Shown here: positions 16,401-24,316 of the stretch, piece by piece | Numbering within the stretch: position 1 is the first letter of the stretch | How the letters are laid out: each line of letters opens with the position of its first letter | Source of the DNA: Streptomyces iranensis | GTDB lineage: Bacteria > Actinomycetota > Actinomycetes > Streptomycetales > Streptomycetaceae | Assembly: GCF_017874715.1 (NCBI RefSeq) | Contig: NZ_JAGGLR010000003.1 | Coordinates: 62,001-126,000 of the forward strand | Length of the DNA stretch: 64,000 nucleotides | Direction of reading: 5' to 3' | Made by a program: the position numbers and the translations under genes | Notes under the pieces: generated by a model | Told to the model about the DNA's origin: nothing | Seen by the model: only the letters and a program-made list of their open reading frames with translations | Databases searched by the model: none

Positions 16401-19400
16401 GCTCAAGCAGGCCCAGGCGGGCAACGCGCCGGGCGTGCAGCTGCGGGGTGCCGCCGACCAGACGGCCGGTGAGCAGGGCTCGGCCGTCGACACCAAGGGC
16501 CAGGAGACCGTGGCGACGGGCCGCGACGACGCGGGCCGGGGGATGGGCGAGGACCAGGTCTACCCCAACGCTCCCAAGGAGCAGATGTCGGCCAAGGTCC
16601 CCGGGCAGCAGGGTGGCGGGGGCGGCGGTGCGCCCGGGGGCGGCGCGACGACGGGGGCCGTGCCTCCCGAGGCCGCGTCGGAAGTGGCCGAGCACGAACG
16701 CGGACCGCAGTTCCAGGCGGCGTTCACCGACGGCCACAAGAGCATGTCCGAGGGGCGGCAGACCAAGGACCGCGACTTCCGGGACGGTCAGCAGAACCAC
16801 AAACGGCAGGTCGACGCCGAGGTCGCGGCCAATACGAAGAGCCAGGCGAGCGAGCGCGAGAAGGCGATGACCGAGGTCACCGCCAAGCGTCAGGACTGGC
16901 GCACGGAGCAGGACAAGGAGCTTCAGTCACTCGGCGACAAGAAGACCGACCGCCACGAGAAGATCCGCAAGGACGTCAAGGACAAGGAAGAGCAGACCGA
17001 CAAGGACGTCGACAAGGAGAAGGACGACAGCGACAAGAAGATCCAGGACAAGGGCGACCAGGCCGAACACGATGCCGAGAAGAAGCGCGACGACAGCGTC
17101 GAGGAATCGGGCAACTGGGTCAGCAAGGCCTTTGACTGGATCAAGGACAAGGTCATCGAGATCAAGAACGCGATCGTCCGCGTCATCAGGGAGGCGCGGG
17201 ACGCGGTCATCGGGTTCATCAAGAACTTCAAGGAGACCGTCGAGCGCTGGATCAACGACGCCCGTAAGGCGATCGTCGATGCGATCAAGAACTTCATCAA
17301 TGACCTGATCGAATTCGCCAAGGCGATGGTGCGGGCCGTCATCGACCTGGCCAAGCGCATCCGGAACTTCGTCACCGGCCTGATCAACGCCGCGATCGCG
17401 CTGGTCAACAAGCTCGCCACCATGCTCAAGCAGGCCATCACCGACCTGCTGAACGCCCTCGGCAAGCTGCTGAGCAGCATCCTTGACGTCCTGAAGAAGA
17501 TGCTGCTGGACGTGGTCAAGGCCGTCGTGGACGCGGTCAAGGCGGTCCTGGACTTCGCGTCCAAACTGCTGGGCGCGCTCGGGGAGTTCATGCTCGTCGC
17601 GGTCGACTTCCTCTCCGACCCCGGCGGCTGGCTGAGCGGGGCGAAGAACTCGGCGGTGGACGGTGCGAAGAACCACCTCTTCCGCGAGGTGAAGTCGGCC
17701 GTCAAGGACTGGTTCCAGTCCAAGATCCAGGAGATTATCGGCGTCCCCAAGGCCATCCTGGACAAGCTGTTCAAGGGCGGCTTCACGCTGGAGCAGATCG
17801 TCAAGGAGACGTGGGACGCGATCGTCCCCCAACTCCCTCTGATCATCGGCGAGATCGTCATCACGAAGGTCATCGCCAAGCTGATCCCGGGAGCGGGCTG
17901 GGTGATGGCCGTCATCGACGCCATCCGCACGGCCATCGGCGCGCTCAGCGAGATCCTGCGCGCGATGGGCGCGGTCCTCGACTGGCTGAAGGCCGTCCGC
18001 ATGGGCGGCGCGGGCATCCTCTTCGCGAAGGCGGTCGCGGCGGGCATCGTGGCGCTCCTCGAATTGGCCTACGAGGCGCTGCTGTCCGGTATTGGCAAGT
18101 ACGTGGCGAAGGTGGGCCGGCGCTTCAAGAACATCGCGGCGAAGCTGGGCCAGGGGAAGGGTGGCAAGGGCGGGGCGGGCGGGAAGGGCGGCGCTGACGG
18201 GGAGGGCGCGGACGGTCGGGGCAGCAAGCCGAAGCCCGACGAGAAGCCCGGACCACCGACCTCACCGAAAACAACGACGCACCCGACGCCAACGGCCACG
18301 AAGCCGAAACCGGGTGCCGAACCAGCACCCAAGAAGCCCACAACGCAGCCGCAGACCAAACCAACGAAGGCCGACACCCCCGGCAGGCCCAAGACAACAC
18401 CCGACACCAAGACCCCGGCCCCCACGACGAAGGACAACAACGGCAAGCCCAAGCCCGAGGAAGACCGCCCGGACACCCGCCCGACCCCATCCCCGAAACC
18501 CAAGCCCAAGCCGGAACCCCCGGCGAAGCCGAAGCCCGAGCCGCAGACACAGCCCAAGCGGGATAAGGACGACAAAACCCCGGACACCCCCAAGGACGAC
18601 AAGGGCCCCGAGGACAGGCCGAAGAACGACGACAAGCCCTCGACCAAGGACCCCAAGGACCCCAAGGACCCCAAGGACCCCAAGGACCCCACCAAGCCCA
18701 AGCCCGACAAGGACGATCCGACCAAGCCCAAGCCCAAGCCCGACAAGGACGGCGACAAGCCAGGTCCCCGAAAGCCCAAGCCCGACAAGGACGGCCCCGG
18801 CAGGCGGCCGAACAAGAAGGGCCCCAACAAGCGCAAGCCCCATCCCAACAAGAGCGGCCCGGGTAGGCCCAAGTCCAAGCCGGACAAGGACAAGCAGAAG
18901 AAGGACGAGAACTCTGGGGGCGCCAAGCAGAAGAGACTGAACAACGCAGTGGAGCGAATCCGGGCGATTCTCAAGAAGCTGCTACGACCTGGGCTTGCAC
19001 AGGCGCTTCACCGCGTCACCCTTTTAGTCCTCCGACGGTGGTATCGGCTTGCCTCTCTGGAACGGCGTGGTGGTCGCGGCCATTTTGAGGACCACGCGAG
19101 GCTGAATCCTCCGGACAAGGTGATCGACGGAGTCCCTGACTCGAAAGCGAGGACGGACTACCTGGAGGAACAGAAGCTCCCGGATCCCAAAATAACCAAG
19201 CGTGCGGAAGACCCACTTCCCGCCACGGTCGCTGATTATATGAAAGGTGTCCCGAACATCTCTCGAAAGAAGACTGAGGGGGAGTTTCTCAGCAAGGTGG
19301 TCAAGGGTACGGGCGAGAAGCCGAACTTGGCAGAAGATGGTCAACCGCTCGGTTGGCAGTACGTCCTGCACAAGCACATGACAAAGGGAACCGCCTGGGT

Positions 19401-20067
19401 GCGTATGCATCTTCTGCCAGAAGCTCTCGGAGGGTTGGCGGGCGGAAACAATCTGGTGCCCGCTAGAAGTCAGCAGACCAACCTCACCTTTTACCGGGAG
19501 ATCGAAGGAGACGCCTACGAGTGCATCCCGGATACGGAGAGAATGATTTGGTACGAGTCGGAGGCGCAGTTCGGTTATGCCGACTTCCCGGGGTTCCCGA
19601 GTTATATCAAGTCGTCCTACGGAACGTATACGCATAAGAGAGGGACGGGTCGGGCCCCTCGTGACTGGGATAAAGATGAAGACGCGAAAGACACGTATTC
19701 CCAGCCGAATATACCCAAGCCGGATCCTGCCGAACACGGAAAACTGCCGATTAATAGCGCGGGCGCGGAGACGATAAGGAACTTCCTCGGTCAAGAGACG
19801 CTGACGGAAAGAGCAGCCAGGTATCTGGCAGGGCTCACGGGTGATGGTGCGCGCTACACCCGCGACTCCGAGAACAACAAGGTGCCCATTCCTCGCCAGG
19901 TCTTCCATAACCCGAAAGATATAGAGAGGTTCATGTTTGATCTGCAAAAGAACAAGAATCTGAAGGAATCCTTCAAGCTGGCGAACATTGTGCGCATCAT
20001 GAAAAAGATTCGTGCGCGGAAGCGAGACATCCTGTGGGATGCTCCGTTTGAAAATTCTCGAAACTGA
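13456..20067 (+). CDS. Giant DUF4157 eCIS effector with C-terminal nuclease-like toxin
   Basis: Encodes 2203 residues. Residues ~49-126 are DUF4157, including HELLH at 110-114 (a gluzincin-like motif used in many eCIS cargo leaders). Then follow: ~150-830 acidic, disordered sequence; a Gly-rich patch at ~790-810; ~1080-1220 highly charged coiled coil; ~1225-1555 long amphipathic/hydrophobic helices (IRNFVTGLINAAIALVNKL and similar); ~1560-1825 Lys/Pro-rich linker with KDP repeats. The last ~375 residues are a separate module with lower GC. It carries HKH at 1972-1974, HLLPEALGG from 1985 and NNLVP at 1998-2002 with N2009. This H...LGG...NL...N pattern is that of HNH/NucA-like nucleases in polymorphic toxins. 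A TTA leucine codon occurs at residue 1857. An immunity-like gene follows. The nuclease call is by motif only. Confidence 0.87.
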   Translation: MSNAPSTTQDDRASQSAKRRKRKERTGKARTPEPKDIVSGAGQPLDPSVRRDLEEQLGHDLGQVRLHTDRDAGHLTELLGADAVAVGQDVFFRENTYRPGTTEGRRLLAHELLHTVQNPHGLGTLRAGRDLGAVSLPQDAMEREAEGTARELARGGQPDTETEPRTSATPGWLRYATVDADRDRMEKLDPATLVDRLANSVVRSLRGDPEDRSKRTRTQLARMPDEVQDAVLDRLESRLLSSEHERVLDFVDEIEADDNLEQESPAAPGVEPDPVEELLFERETRRRRAAERREEEQRPAPAPGPEKDEPAGEGAPGSTPRNGGGAPEKAGRGGSQEQRPGADAEREGGSPSPDGKSGGGQQDGETKAESSEKGKEGKEDKEGEGEGKEGQERQGVATPSEEESAAKNRPGAVDSLVAGQQLKQQDKRGADKPTGSPTVSGKDTLSSGAFSTLDGVRAQDLDVPEERAEEDPFGSGSDSEVEVGGEEKSAWDIKLQPEDFLPEQDLDVSGIPTADTLDAASSATPPAPSFPAPPVTKADKVQAERDAEDAEDESEDAEPEEDAADSAADPETSAAADDGAAAAGDGLDGLAVEQAAESRPGPAVTRDPKSGADPKDGPVVAQTTVQEAEGRSGDGSEATEQAAKEEKGTSAGGDGSGGAQEKATQQAVGGQAAQEPAAKAEQKKADAAPAARSEPTADAKSPSPARDTQVTGGSNADTPGEASSGAQSEQGAPVERTESSAAESAPSTPEPKKTPEPKKTAEPKKTAEPEQTAQPAAPKSAPTAKASRGGGGGGSRAGGGGGGGGGKASAPAKGKKKDSGPAPNLSQVSPEAGLSTASKLKPHVALQAMTGVSGSVDRTVGDEHQALAAAPPSMQRPAGAPQTLHGKPKTDAPAQYSQDPAQKSEAPEKEDAKVAGAKEPEGQIEAEKAEEPDGWDTFKMALGFIGGKIVNGVASLFGADKPVVDPQALAAKFAGLPTKDEALKQAQAGNAPGVQLRGAADQTAGEQGSAVDTKGQETVATGRDDAGRGMGEDQVYPNAPKEQMSAKVPGQQGGGGGGAPGGGATTGAVPPEAASEVAEHERGPQFQAAFTDGHKSMSEGRQTKDRDFRDGQQNHKRQVDAEVAANTKSQASEREKAMTEVTAKRQDWRTEQDKELQSLGDKKTDRHEKIRKDVKDKEEQTDKDVDKEKDDSDKKIQDKGDQAEHDAEKKRDDSVEESGNWVSKAFDWIKDKVIEIKNAIVRVIREARDAVIGFIKNFKETVERWINDARKAIVDAIKNFINDLIEFAKAMVRAVIDLAKRIRNFVTGLINAAIALVNKLATMLKQAITDLLNALGKLLSSILDVLKKMLLDVVKAVVDAVKAVLDFASKLLGALGEFMLVAVDFLSDPGGWLSGAKNSAVDGAKNHLFREVKSAVKDWFQSKIQEIIGVPKAILDKLFKGGFTLEQIVKETWDAIVPQLPLIIGEIVITKVIAKLIPGAGWVMAVIDAIRTAIGALSEILRAMGAVLDWLKAVRMGGAGILFAKAVAAGIVALLELAYEALLSGIGKYVAKVGRRFKNIAAKLGQGKGGKGGAGGKGGADGEGADGRGSKPKPDEKPGPPTSPKTTTHPTPTATKPKPGAEPAPKKPTTQPQTKPTKADTPGRPKTTPDTKTPAPTTKDNNGKPKPEEDRPDTRPTPSPKPKPKPEPPAKPKPEPQTQPKRDKDDKTPDTPKDDKGPEDRPKNDDKPSTKDPKDPKDPKDPKDPTKPKPDKDDPTKPKPKPDKDGDKPGPRKPKPDKDGPGRRPNKKGPNKRKPHPNKSGPGRPKSKPDKDKQKKDENSGGAKQKRLNNAVERIRAILKKLLRPGLAQALHRVTLLVLRRWYRLASLERRGGRGHFEDHARLNPPDKVIDGVPDSKARTDYLEEQKLPDPKITKRAEDPLPATVADYMKGVPNISRKKTEGEFLSKVVKGTGEKPNLAEDGQPLGWQYVLHKHMTKGTAWVRMHLLPEALGGLAGGNNLVPARSQQTNLTFYREIEGDAYECIPDTERMIWYESEAQFGYADFPGFPSYIKSSYGTYTHKRGTGRAPRDWDKDEDAKDTYSQPNIPKPDPAEHGKLPINSAGAETIRNFLGQETLTERAARYLAGLTGDGARYTRDSENNKVPIPRQVFHNPKDIERFMFDLQKNKNLKESFKLANIVRIMKKIRARKRDILWDAPFENSRN
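18646..18690. repeat. Five tandem 9-bp repeats in the effector linker
   Basis: AAGGACCCC is repeated five times without interruption (18646, 18655, 18664, 18673, 18682), encoding consecutive Lys-Asp-Pro units. It lies in the Lys/Pro linker between the helical region and the toxin module. Confidence 0.92.
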
Positions 20068-20079
20068 GGGGCTCTTGAA

Positions 20080-20760
20080 ATGTCTGACACTCCTTCGTCT
20101 TACGAGGTTCGCGTCGCCGCCTCCATGCAAGCCTTGTCCGACAGTGCATTTTTCCGCTTGGGGGATCACAGCATCTCACCTCTTTCCGGGGTCCGGACGG
20201 ATACAGGGAGCGCGGCTCGTGAGATGTCACGTATGTCGGGGTTCCCTCTGGATGGGGTCGATCGGTTGTTTCTCGGCGCTGACGAGATCCATGCCATTTG
20301 GCGTTCGGTGGAGGGACCGCTCATCGTGGGGGAGTTCTGCCTTGTGCATCTCCACAAGAGCTTTACTGGTGATGAATTCCCTCCCGATGACCCGACTCTT
20401 CCCGCGTCCGACTATTCAAAGCTGGGGGCGCTCAAAGTCATCGACAGTGAACCGCACAGCGGATCAGGCAGTGTGACCGGAATGTATATGACAGAAAGTG
20501 CTCAACATGAGATTTGGTTCTACGACGCAGGGCTTCACCGACTGGAGCGGCTGGACCTGGATTACCTCGCATACCTCGACGCTGTACTCGTGACCAAGGG
20601 CACCTGTGGTTGGCAGTACCTCTTCGCGGATGTCGACCTCAACACGACAGAACTGCACACCACCGCCGCTGACCTCAACGTCATGCTGGAGAAGTTTCCA
20701 GAGCAATTCCCGGAATACGACTACGAGCCCCTGCGGCAGAGGCTGGAGGCCCGCCTGTGA
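20080..20760 (+). CDS. Probable SUKH/SMI1-like immunity protein
   Basis: Encodes 226 residues, 12 bases after the effector stop, with GAGGGG eight bases before the ATG. The pattern PLIVGEFCLVHL ... LERLDLDYLAYLDAVLVTKG followed by CGWQYLFADVDL matches the SMI1/KNR4 (SUKH) superfamily, the commonest immunity proteins of bacterial polymorphic toxins. It is cytoplasmic and has no signal peptide. GC content is low like that of the toxin module and unlike the eCIS genes on both sides, suggesting they moved in together. The gene ends GTGA-coupled to the next eCIS gene. Assignment as immunity to the adjacent nuclease is inferred from family and position. Confidence 0.75.
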   Translation: MSDTPSSYEVRVAASMQALSDSAFFRLGDHSISPLSGVRTDTGSAAREMSRMSGFPLDGVDRLFLGADEIHAIWRSVEGPLIVGEFCLVHLHKSFTGDEFPPDDPTLPASDYSKLGALKVIDSEPHSGSGSVTGMYMTESAQHEIWFYDAGLHRLERLDLDYLAYLDAVLVTKGTCGWQYLFADVDLNTTELHTTAADLNVMLEKFPEQFPEYDYEPLRQRLEARL

Positions 20761-21443
20761 CCCGCTACCCCGACATCCCCAAACCCATCCGCTCCGGAAT
20801 CGTCCTCGTCGACCCCGAGCGGGGGACACCGCAGCGCATCATCATCCTCCAGTTCAATCCGGACGCGCTGGAGCGGTCATTGGCTCCCCAATCCGCCGGA
20901 GACCAAGCCGACAGCGGCGGAGGCGGCAGCGGAAGTGGGGACAAGAACGAGGCGCTCCGCCTCAAGGGTCCGGCGCAGGAGACGTGGAAGTTCACCGCGG
21001 AGATCGACGCGACCGATCAGTTCGAGGTGGCCGCGCCCGACGGGATACACCCGCAGCTCGCGACGCTCGAGATGCTCGTACAGCCGACCACCGCCAAGTT
21101 GCGGGAGGCCATGCGGCTCTCCAAGAAGGGGACCATCGAGATCAGTCCCATCGAGATGCCGCTGACCCTCTTCACCTGGGGAAGCAAGCGGGTCATGCCG
21201 GTTCGTATCACCGAGTTGTCCATCAATGAATCGGCGTTCGACGTCAACCTCAACCCCATCCGCGCCTCCCTCAGCATCGGACTGAAGGTGCTCACCGTGA
21301 GCGATCTGCCCGCCGGCCACCGTGGCGCCGAGCTCTATCTCGCGCATCTCGCGCAGAAGGAGCGGCTCGCGGCGGCGGCCCGCGGAGGCGCGCTCAGCGC
21401 GTTGGGGTTGAACAGCGGGGACATCGGGCTGGGGAGGGTGTAG
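20757..21443 (+). CDS. eCIS Cis7-like baseplate protein, N-terminal piece
   Basis: Encodes 228 residues from a GTG overlapping the previous stop. The N-terminus RIIILQFNPDALERSLAP, then ETWKFTAEIDATDQ, and PLTLFTWGSKRVMPVRITE ... AFDVNLNPIRASLSIGLKV, form the adaptor fold found in front of LysM domains in Afp7/Pvc7 and related phage tail proteins. Here the LysM part is the separate next gene, so the classical Cis7 is split. It is thought to link the baseplate hub to the inner tube. A flexible Gly/Ser insert lies at ~50-62. Confidence 0.85.
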   Translation: MTRYPDIPKPIRSGIVLVDPERGTPQRIIILQFNPDALERSLAPQSAGDQADSGGGGSGSGDKNEALRLKGPAQETWKFTAEIDATDQFEVAAPDGIHPQLATLEMLVQPTTAKLREAMRLSKKGTIEISPIEMPLTLFTWGSKRVMPVRITELSINESAFDVNLNPIRASLSIGLKVLTVSDLPAGHRGAELYLAHLAQKERLAAAARGGALSALGLNSGDIGLGRV

Positions 21444-21449
21444 AAGCAG

Positions 21450-21848
21450 ATGGCCGGGTCACAGCCACAGCCGCAGCCTTACGAGAGTGCGCTCGACGCG
21501 ATTCCGGGGTCGCACCCCTACCCCCGCTCCAGCCGCTACCACGACGCCGAGATCGGGATCCACACCCAACCCGACGGCACCCCCGTCCGCTACGTCAAGC
21601 GGCGGCTGCTGCCGCCCCTCGGCGCGGCGGACGAGGACACCGCCACCCACATCGCGGGCCGCCACACCGTCAGCAGTGGCGAGCGCCCCGACCACCTCGG
21701 TCAGCGCTACTTCGGCGACCCCGCCGCCTGGTGGCGGATCGCCGACGCCAACCCCGTCCTCGACCCACGCGAGCTGACCGCCGAGCCGGGCGAGGAGATA
21801 GAGATCCCGAACGGGTTCCCGGGCGGAGGCGGTGGGCGCCATGGCTGA
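21450..21848 (+). CDS. LysM/tail-protein-X-like protein (Cis7 C-terminal piece)
   Basis: Encodes 132 residues. The C-terminal half (HTVSSGERPDHLGQRYFGDP, then WWRIADANPVLDP) is a LysM/phage tail X fold; in contractile machines this domain sits at the tube-baseplate junction instead of binding cell wall. The N-terminal ~70 residues include the YHDAEIGIHTQPDGTPVRYV strand region. Its end overlaps the hub gene by 8 bases. The product is small and unsecreted. Confidence 0.84.
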   Translation: MAGSQPQPQPYESALDAIPGSHPYPRSSRYHDAEIGIHTQPDGTPVRYVKRRLLPPLGAADEDTATHIAGRHTVSSGERPDHLGQRYFGDPAAWWRIADANPVLDPRELTAEPGEEIEIPNGFPGGGGGRHG

Positions 21849-22980
21849 TGAGCCCGTCGGGCAGGGGCCCATCCACCTCGAATTGCGGATGGGGCCCAAG
21901 CTCACCCGGCCGGTGCCCCCCGAGGTCACCGAGGCGCTGTTGTCCGCGCAGATCACCACGACCGCGGGTGAACGCGGCGGCTTCCAGATGGCGTTCGACC
22001 TCACCAAGAAGGGCGCGATCATCGATCGGCTGCTCCCCGAGGGGTTCTTCGACCCCCGCACCCGCGTCATCGTCACGGCCGCCGTCAAGGGCACGCCGAT
22101 CGTCCTCCTCGACGGGCTCATCGTGCGGCACGAGGTGGGGGCCAGCAATCAGCCCGGACAGACGACCCTCACCGTCACCGGCGAAGACCTCACCCTCCTC
22201 ATGGACCTCGAGGAGCGGACCGACCGCTATCCCAACCTCCCGCCCTTCAAGCGCGTCGGCCGCATCCTCTCGAAGTACACCGACTACGGGATCGAGGCCG
22301 ACGTCATCGAGGAGAAGATCCTCCAACCGCCCAACGCACAGCGCCGCGTGGACTACCAGACCGGCACCGACCTCCAGTACGTCACCGATCTCGCCCAGGC
22401 CAACGGCTATGTCTTCTACCTCATCCCCGGGCCCGTCGCCGGGGTCTCCACCGCCTACTGGGGGCCCGAAAAGCGCATCGGCACGGCCCAGCACGCCCTC
22501 ACCGTCAACATGGACGTCAACTCTACCGTCGACCAGCTGACGTTCGCCTACGACGGGACCGCCCGCGAGGAGCCCCAGGCCCGTGTGCAGGACCCCGCCA
22601 CCCGCACCTCCACCCTCCTCGCCCAGCCGGACATCAGCCCCCTCCGGCCGCCCCTCGGCAAACGGGCCACCCCGGCCCTCAAGCGCAAGACACTCTCCGG
22701 CACCGCCAAGAAGGACCGGGCGCAGGCCGAGGCCGAAGCCCTGGCGAGGGCCGCCACCACCGCCGACGCCATCTCCGGTTCCGGTTCGCTCGACGTCAAC
22801 CGGCACGGGTACATCCTCCAGCCGCGCCAGCTGGTGGGGGTCCGGGGTGCCGGGCGCACCTATGACGGGGAGTACTACGTCAAGTCCGTCACCCACAATC
22901 TCCGGCCCGGCTCTTTCCAGCAGAACTTCACCCTCACCCGCGAAGGGCTCATCGCCCGGAGCGACACCGTTCGGCCCTGA
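21841..22980 (+). CDS. eCIS baseplate hub protein (gp27/gpD-like)
   Basis: Encodes 379 residues from the ATG at 21841; an in-frame GTG at 21832 is possible. The sequence follows late-control gpD/T4 gp27 hub proteins: AFDLTKKGAIIDRLLPEGFF, TLTVTGEDLTLLMDLEERTD, VDYQTGTDLQYVTDLAQANG and GYILQPRQLVGVRG ... YYVKSVTHNLRPGSF. It forms the trimeric hub onto which the tube docks. The OB-fold/spike portion, joined to the hub in VgrG-type proteins, is a separate gene here. Confidence 0.88.
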   Translation: MADEPVGQGPIHLELRMGPKLTRPVPPEVTEALLSAQITTTAGERGGFQMAFDLTKKGAIIDRLLPEGFFDPRTRVIVTAAVKGTPIVLLDGLIVRHEVGASNQPGQTTLTVTGEDLTLLMDLEERTDRYPNLPPFKRVGRILSKYTDYGIEADVIEEKILQPPNAQRRVDYQTGTDLQYVTDLAQANGYVFYLIPGPVAGVSTAYWGPEKRIGTAQHALTVNMDVNSTVDQLTFAYDGTAREEPQARVQDPATRTSTLLAQPDISPLRPPLGKRATPALKRKTLSGTAKKDRAQAEAEALARAATTADAISGSGSLDVNRHGYILQPRQLVGVRGAGRTYDGEYYVKSVTHNLRPGSFQQNFTLTREGLIARSDTVRP

Positions 22981-23014
22981 GCCATGGAACAAGAGGAAAG
23001 GATCAGGAGCCCCT

Positions 23015-23548
23015 ATGGCGGCCACACCCAACAACCGCTTCCTCGGCAAATTCCGGGGCCGGGTGCGGGACAACCAGGACCCGCTCGGCATCGGCCGGAT
23101 CACCGTCGAGGTGCCCGATGTCCTCGGCGACGAGCCGTCGACCTGGGCCATGCCCTGCTTCCCCTTCACCGGGGATCAGCAGCGGCCCGCCGGGCAATAC
23201 GTCGTGCCGTCCGTCGGGGCCGGGGTGTGGGTGGAGTTCGAGCAGGGGGACCCCAGCTTCCCCATCTGGACGGGGTGCTGGTTCGGGGCCAGGGAGCAGC
23301 TCCCGGAGGACGCGCGGACCGATCCGGCGACCGCGCACCCCGTGGTGATCCAGACGCCCGGGAAGCACAAGATCGTGATGTCCGACGTTCCGGCCGAGGG
23401 AATTCTGCTGCAGGCGCCCGGCGGCGCGTTCATACGGATCGACGCGACCGGAGTGCACATCGACAACGGCCAGGGGGCTTCCGTTTCCCTGGCCGGTGAC
23501 CAAGTCGACCTGAATCAGGGCCGGTTGACCGTGCCCAAGAAGCGATAG
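23015..23548 (+). CDS. eCIS spike protein with OB fold (gpV/gp5-like)
   Basis: Encodes 177 residues from an ATG five bases after AGGAG. The N-terminal OB domain is clear (GRVRDNQDPLGIGRITVEVP, then VVPSVGAGVWVEFEQGDPS and FPIWTGCWFG). A short C-terminal beta repeat (GIL, GGAFIRIDATGVHIDNG, GASVSLAGDQVDLNQG) is long enough only for a short trimeric needle. It is the membrane-piercing spike below the hub and above the PAAR-like tip encoded next. Confidence 0.9.
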   Translation: MAATPNNRFLGKFRGRVRDNQDPLGIGRITVEVPDVLGDEPSTWAMPCFPFTGDQQRPAGQYVVPSVGAGVWVEFEQGDPSFPIWTGCWFGAREQLPEDARTDPATAHPVVIQTPGKHKIVMSDVPAEGILLQAPGGAFIRIDATGVHIDNGQGASVSLAGDQVDLNQGRLTVPKKR

Positions 23549-23576
23549 CCAGCAGCAACGGGGAGGGACAAGCCAC

Positions 23577-23921
23577 GTGTCCGGGAATTCCGGGAACCTC
23601 GTCAGCCATACCGCCGTGATCAGTTGCCCGCACGGCGGACGCGTAGGGGCGGCATCCGTTCCGTCGTCCGGTGTACGGCTCGACGGGCAGCCCGTGCCGA
23701 CCGCCGACGACGTCTTCACGGTCGTCGGCTGCCCGTACACCGTCGACCGCGTCCCGCTGCCGTGCACCACCGTCCGGTGGGCTCCGGACCGCGACACGGT
23801 GCTGATCGACGGCGTGCCCGTCCTGCTCGACACCTCCTCGGCACAGTGCTTCAGCGCGGGGCTCGTGCCGCAGGGGCCACCCGTCGTCTCCGCCGCGCGG
23901 CAAGGAGTCATGTGCGGATGA
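23577..23921 (+). CDS. PAAR-like spike tip protein
   Basis: Encodes 114 residues from a GTG preceded by GGAGGG. The repeated TAVISCPHGG and the run of cysteines (C17, then in FTVVGCPYTVDRVPLPCTT, AQCFS and the final VMCG) are those of the small PAAR-like tip proteins that sharpen contractile spikes, probably with a bound metal. Position between spike and gp25 genes matches Cis10. The stop overlaps the next ATG (ATGA). Confidence 0.82.
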   Translation: MSGNSGNLVSHTAVISCPHGGRVGAASVPSSGVRLDGQPVPTADDVFTVVGCPYTVDRVPLPCTTVRWAPDRDTVLIDGVPVLLDTSSAQCFSAGLVPQGPPVVSAARQGVMCG

Positions 23922-24316
23922 GGACACGGACCGGCAGGCCACACACCGTACGGACCGATATCGCCTTCCCGTTCCGGATCGACCGGCGCGGGCGCACCGC
24001 GCACGCCGACCACGACGACCACATACGCGATCTCATCGAGCAGTTGCTCTTCACCAGCCCCGGCGAACGCGTCATGCGGCCGGACTTCGGCTGCGGGCTG
24101 CTCGACCTCGTCTTCACGCCCAACAGCCCCGAGCTGGCCTCCGCCGTCGAGCTGTCCGTCCAGGCATCGCTCCAGCGTTGGCTCGGCGAGCTGATCGAGG
24201 TGGAGTCCCTGGACGTGGTCAGCGAGGAGAACGTCGTACGCGTCCATCTGCGGTATGTGGTGCGTGCCACCGCCGGCCTGCGCGATGAGGTGTTCGAGGG
24301 GAGGGGGTCCGCATGA
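23918..24316 (+). CDS. cis9: eCIS baseplate wedge protein, gp25-like
   Basis: Encodes 132 residues. The gp25/IraD-like core is plain: DHIRDLIEQLLFTSPGERVM, then PDFGCGLLDLVFTPN, and a C-terminal strand ENVVRVHLRYVVRAT. In all contractile injection systems this protein is the wedge core that starts sheath polymerisation. An in-frame GTG at 23912 is an alternative start closer to AAGGAG. It is coupled by 4-base overlaps on both sides. Confidence 0.93.
   Translation: MRTRTGRPHTVRTDIAFPFRIDRRGRTAHADHDDHIRDLIEQLLFTSPGERVMRPDFGCGLLDLVFTPNSPELASAVELSVQASLQRWLGELIEVESLDVVSEENVVRVHLRYVVRATAGLRDEVFEGRGSA

Noticed and set aside
18242..18900. Repetitive Lys/Pro-coding DNA considered as a CRISPR-like array
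   Set aside because: The repeat is short, in frame and codes for a flexible linker; no spacers or cas genes.
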